Positions 58,621-58,697 of a stretch of 58,697 nt of DNA are shown here, piece after piece (within the stretch, counting starts at the first letter, position 1; every line of letters starts with the position of its first letter). Under the pieces are notes generated by a model, which was not told the DNA's origin, searched no databases, and saw only the letters and a program-made list of their open reading frames with translations. Source of the stretch: an uncultured Lachnospiraceae bacterium (lineage in GTDB: Bacteria; Bacillota; Clostridia; Lachnospirales; Lachnospiraceae); the NCBI GenBank assembly GCA_947623185.1, contig CANQGL010000007.1, positions 1 through 58,697 on the forward strand. The letters run 5' to 3'. The position numbers and the translations under genes are program-made.

Positions 58621-58697
58621 GGAGACGTAGCGAAGCGGCCGTAACGCGGCGCACTCGAAATGCGTTTACCGGCTAATACCCGGTACGAGGGTTCGAA
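58621..58697 (+). tRNA. tRNA-Ser (anticodon CGA), 3' end cut by the window
   Basis: The acceptor 5' strand GGAGACG, a D-arm, an anticodon stem GCGCA/TGCGT with loop CTCGAAA (anticodon CGA, reading UCG), and a long variable arm (ACCGGCTAATACCCGGT region) as expected of a class II serine tRNA. The sequence ends in the T-loop GGGTTCGAA, so the 3' acceptor strand is outside the window. Confidence 0.92.

Overview
The window looks like the chromosome of a GC-rich, spore-forming, anaerobic Firmicute of the Lachnospiraceae/Clostridia type. The pointers are a sigma-G gene fragment, a SpoVB/MurJ-type flippase, small clostridial families (DUF4250, DUF3842, CmpB-like membrane protein), VanR/VanS-type two-component systems, and strong Shine-Dalgarno sites in front of nearly every gene. 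Most of the window is conserved housekeeping sequence. Accessory, more AT-rich material sits at about 1-0.4 kb, 4.0-6.1 kb, 18.4-20.9 kb and 44.8-45.5 kb.

Layout. 0-6 kb: the 5' part of sigG, broken off inside its conserved region 2 at the window edge; a small secreted repeat protein with a terminator; a two-component system; a macro-domain protein; then an AT-rich island with a phospholipase-D-fold protein behind a palindromic operator and a decayed AlbA_2 (Schlafen-like) gene. 6-10.3 kb: nitrilase, DUF5131 protein, and divergent coaX / coaBC for coenzyme A synthesis. 10.4-16 kb: a complete five-gene oligopeptide-type ABC importer. 16-21 kb: prfC, a YqeY-like gene, and a large cell-wall-binding surface protein whose promoter spacer holds a run of ten G. 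21-28.5 kb: XRE regulator, the rluF-like/ligA/metA operon, a coiled-coil protein built on 21-bp repeats, queA, tRNA-Arg(CCG), a second XRE regulator with a DUF4250 gene, and a CmpB-like membrane protein.

28.6-34.3 kb: plsC, pheA, ppx, ppk1 in tight succession. 34.4-41.5 kb: a VanR/VanS-like system followed without a gap by a GldG-like membrane protein, an ABC ATPase, an ABC permease and endonuclease IV. 41.5-44.8 kb: an SPFH / zinc-ribbon / TPM-domain envelope operon resembling B. subtilis ydjG-ydjH-ydjI. 44.8-45.5 kb: a type III toxin-antitoxin locus, with a promoter, short RNA, terminator and a ToxN/AbiQ-like endoribonuclease. 45.5-49 kb: panE-like, DUF3842, M23 peptidase, apt and a small conserved gene. 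49-54.4 kb: a heterodimeric ABC exporter pair and the flippase. 54.6-58.5 kb: iscS-iscU-mnmA plus an amidase_3 lipoprotein that has lost most of its catalytic residues. The window ends inside a tRNA-Ser(CGA).

The most notable points are: (i) sigG interrupted at its most conserved motif; (ii) a near-identical 70-nt transcribed leader in front of both coaX and the VanR-like regulator, 25 kb apart and on opposite strands; (iii) a G10 tract between -35 and -10 of the surface-protein gene, which predicts phase variation; (iv) the type III toxin-antitoxin locus; (v) the pseudo-amidase. All calls come from reading the sequence; no database search was run.
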